DNA from: Planctomyces sp.
GTDB taxonomy: Bacteria > Planctomycetota > Planctomycetia > Planctomycetales > Planctomycetaceae
DNA length: 64,000 nt
Assembly: GCA_016795105.1 (NCBI GenBank)
Contig: JAEUIH010000002.1
Span: 1-64,000 of the forward strand
Direction: 5' to 3'
Shown: positions 62,276-64,000 of the stretch, piece after piece
Layout: each line of letters begins with the position of its first letter
How positions within the stretch are numbered: position 1 is the first letter of the stretch
Notes under the pieces: model-generated
Databases searched by the model: none
The model's input: the letters and a program-made list of their open reading frames with translations, nothing else
What the model was told of the DNA's origin: nothing
Program-made: the position numbers and the translations under genes

Positions 62276-62513
62276 ACTCGTCTTCTCCCTGAATGCCACC
62301 TGACCTCATTGATTCTGTAATCCCGATCATCCGGCAGGAATGAGCGGTTGTGTTGCAGCACCAGCATAATCTGCCGACCGGGGAACGGGAAACCGCTCGG
62401 ACTACTGGTATTCCTCTCAGGAACCTCTGTGCTGTTTCCGCAGTGGGCATTGATCCTGACAAGCACCGACAGTTATCGTCCTGGAAACCGGATCGATCTG
62501 TCAGGAAGACGCC

Positions 62514-64000
62514 ATGTTCAACGCTTCGAAACTCCTGGTGACAACGATTGCAATCGTGTCCACGATACTGTCAGCCCTTGCGGTGCGCGACCGGTCGTTA
62601 CACGAACCCGCCAGTGCCATGGAGACGCGAAGCCCGTACTATGAGGCTGCATCTATCAATGGAGCTTCGCCCGTTCGTGTGTCGCGGTCGGCTGTGAGAC
62701 AGCCTGTCGAAATTCGGCAGGTCAGCAGCTCATATGGCAGCAGAATCCAAACGGCAAAACACTCAGTTGTCACGGCCACTGTCTCACGCATTGAACACAA
62801 CACTGCAGAGTTCACTTCCGCAGAATTGACCCATGCAGAATCAGGTCATGCAGAAGTCAATCAGCCTGAATTCAATGGTACTCGTTCGGGAAATCTGCAT
62901 CGAATCGGAGAAGCTCCGTATGCTGATCAGCGTGTGCTTAGGGAGATTCACGATCCGTTTATTCCGGTGCCACTTCCACGAACGATGTGGGCGTTTGCAA
63001 CGTCCGATGAATTCGCTCAGGTTCGCATCGGGACCCCGGTCGATGACGGGCCGATGATTGATCGCTCAATCACTCTGCGATACAGCGATCCGATCAATCT
63101 GCGAGCTATTCGAGCGATTGATCGAGATCATGCAGAACGACTATTCATGGAAGTCTCACGCCGGATCGACGAGCGGTCGTTGCGGCCAACAAGTTACGAC
63201 GTTCGAGTCCGTCGCGGACTGAGGAATCTCACGATTGCGCTCGACAACCCGAAGTTCGCTGAACAATTCTTTTCGAAAGAGACAACATTCAGAATTGACG
63301 CCTTTCGAAACTCGCTGTCCCGAACCGCAGATGCGATGGTGTGCAGAGATTTTTCGGATGCGGAGCAAATGCTGAGTCGAGTGATCGATGATGCGAGTCG
63401 AGCAGGAGTTTTGAGTCCCGGAGTTATCGGGGTCGAGTTTTCTGCCGCCAGCCTTGATACGCTCGATGAATATTCCGGTCTCGACCTCGCAGAGCCTGAG
63501 CCAGGGACCGGTGAGAGTTTCGAAATCCGGATGACAGGAGTCCTTGACGAAGAGATTACAGGGATTGGGGTTGAGGTGCGAGAGCATCCCGAAGGGATGG
63601 TCATTGTGCGGACACTTCGCGATGGTCCGGCCCGCGAAGCTGGAATCGAGCCTGGGGATATTGTCACTCAAATCGGCAGACAACCGATTGCGGGAATGAC
63701 ACTTGCCCAGATCGTGGATCTGATGCATGGCCCTGCAGGCAGTCGGCTTGAGATTGAAATTACACGACCTGGGTCCGAGTCAAAGAAGATGACACTGATA
63801 CGCCGCAGGATTCGAATGTGGACTGTCAACGACGCTCGCCTGCTGAATGGAACGCAGACAGCGTACTTCAGCCTGAGTCGATTTTCTCAGAGTACTGTAG
63901 ACGAGATCGATGAGACGTTAATTGACCTTCATGCACAAGGGATGACATCGCTGATTATTGACTTACGTGGCAACCCCGGTGGACTGTTATCTACCTGTGT
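62514..64000 (+). CDS. S41-family carboxyl-terminal processing peptidase with PDZ domain, cut by window edge
   Basis: Translating from the ATG at 62514 (AGGAAG 7 nt upstream) gives about 495 codons still open at the edge. A short hydrophobic N-terminus (KLLVTTIAIVSTILSALAV) directs export. A roughly 320-residue region of unknown type follows. A PDZ domain (about 350-430) reads GIGVEVREHPEGMVIVRTLRDGPAREAGIEPGDIVTQIGRQPIAGMTLAQIVDLM. The S41 core begins with TAYFSLSRFSQSTVDEIDETLIDL and LIIDLRGNPGGLL, the characteristic substrate-strand motif of CtpA/Tsp proteases. The catalytic Ser/Lys lie beyond the window. These proteases trim or degrade periplasmic proteins after PDZ binding of their C-termini. 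Confidence 0.88.
   Translation, partial: MFNASKLLVTTIAIVSTILSALAVRDRSLHEPASAMETRSPYYEAASINGASPVRVSRSAVRQPVEIRQVSSSYGSRIQTAKHSVVTATVSRIEHNTAEFTSAELTHAESGHAEVNQPEFNGTRSGNLHRIGEAPYADQRVLREIHDPFIPVPLPRTMWAFATSDEFAQVRIGTPVDDGPMIDRSITLRYSDPINLRAIRAIDRDHAERLFMEVSRRIDERSLRPTSYDVRVRRGLRNLTIALDNPKFAEQFFSKETTFRIDAFRNSLSRTADAMVCRDFSDAEQMLSRVIDDASRAGVLSPGVIGVEFSAASLDTLDEYSGLDLAEPEPGTGESFEIRMTGVLDEEITGIGVEVREHPEGMVIVRTLRDGPAREAGIEPGDIVTQIGRQPIAGMTLAQIVDLMHGPAGSRLEIEITRPGSESKKMTLIRRRIRMWTVNDARLLNGTQTAYFSLSRFSQSTVDEIDETLIDLHAQGMTSLIIDLRGNPGGLLSTC

Overview
The window is chromosomal DNA from a member of the Planctomycetota. The family mix shows this: planctomycete cytochrome C / DUF1549 / DUF1553 proteins, a PVC-type CxxCH heme protein fused to a beta-propeller, receptor-like Ser/Thr kinases including one with a zinc ribbon and an FGE-sulfatase-like tail, a bacterial formylmethanofuran dehydrogenase subunit C, DUF11 and BON surface proteins, and many long signal-peptide-bearing secreted proteins. 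The exact genus cannot be fixed from the sequence alone. Two coding regions run off the window edges: an IS4/Tn5-type transposase at the left and an S41 peptidase at the right.

Layout. 0-3.7 kb: transposase N-terminus, a tandem repeat array, a small acidic-tailed membrane protein, a RidA homologue and a Cys-rich secreted protein. 3.7-8.5 kb: kinase-FGE fusion, queA, a GT4 glycosyltransferase. 8.6-15 kb: a dcw-like division/wall cluster with mraZ behind its own MraZ-box operator, an 880-bp spacer holding a predicted three-way-junction element, rsmH, a LysM membrane protein, a short FtsL-like protein and FtsI. An FtsQ-like protein lies apart at 51.6 kb. 15-23 kb: mobA, fhcC, a DNA-3-methyladenine glycosylase, a Tat-exported Gfo/Idh/MocA oxidoreductase, a cache-domain kinase, a conserved hypothetical and a PSP1 protein. 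23-27 kb: a cupin-XRE regulator divergent from the tdh-kbl threonine degradation operon, then an ECF sigma factor with an overlapping membrane partner. 27-35 kb: a DUF1553 cytochrome protein with a GspF homologue, and a tight five-gene run (cytochrome/beta-propeller, larB, vsr, yjbQ, tdk). 35-49 kb: planctomycete surface proteins, a LolA-like protein with a VWA protein, DUF4256, rhodanese and two giant secreted proteins. 49-64 kb: a coiled-coil membrane protein, rhomboid, ABM monooxygenase, FtsQ-like, a KefB-type antiporter, a BON protein, an M16 protease, a GH32 enzyme with a LamG domain, and the S41 peptidase.

The most unusual content is non-coding. Four loci (0.65-1.28 kb, 41.33-42.11 kb, 52.75-52.80 kb, 59.60-59.87 kb) carry versions of one repeat architecture: GTAG, a few bases, then a perfect hairpin with a TCC or TTCC apex, usually followed by GTCCGC or GTCCCGC. 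The repeats sit at or next to stop codons, come in direct and inverted pairs, and show a compensatory stem change between the two arrays. This resembles REP/BIME elements mobilised by RAYT (TnpA-REP) enzymes, but no RAYT is in the window. Two copies fold into contiguous four-way cloverleafs and flank a single DUF4256 gene like a cassette. A second, unrelated structure, a compact three-way junction, lies between mraZ and rsmH.
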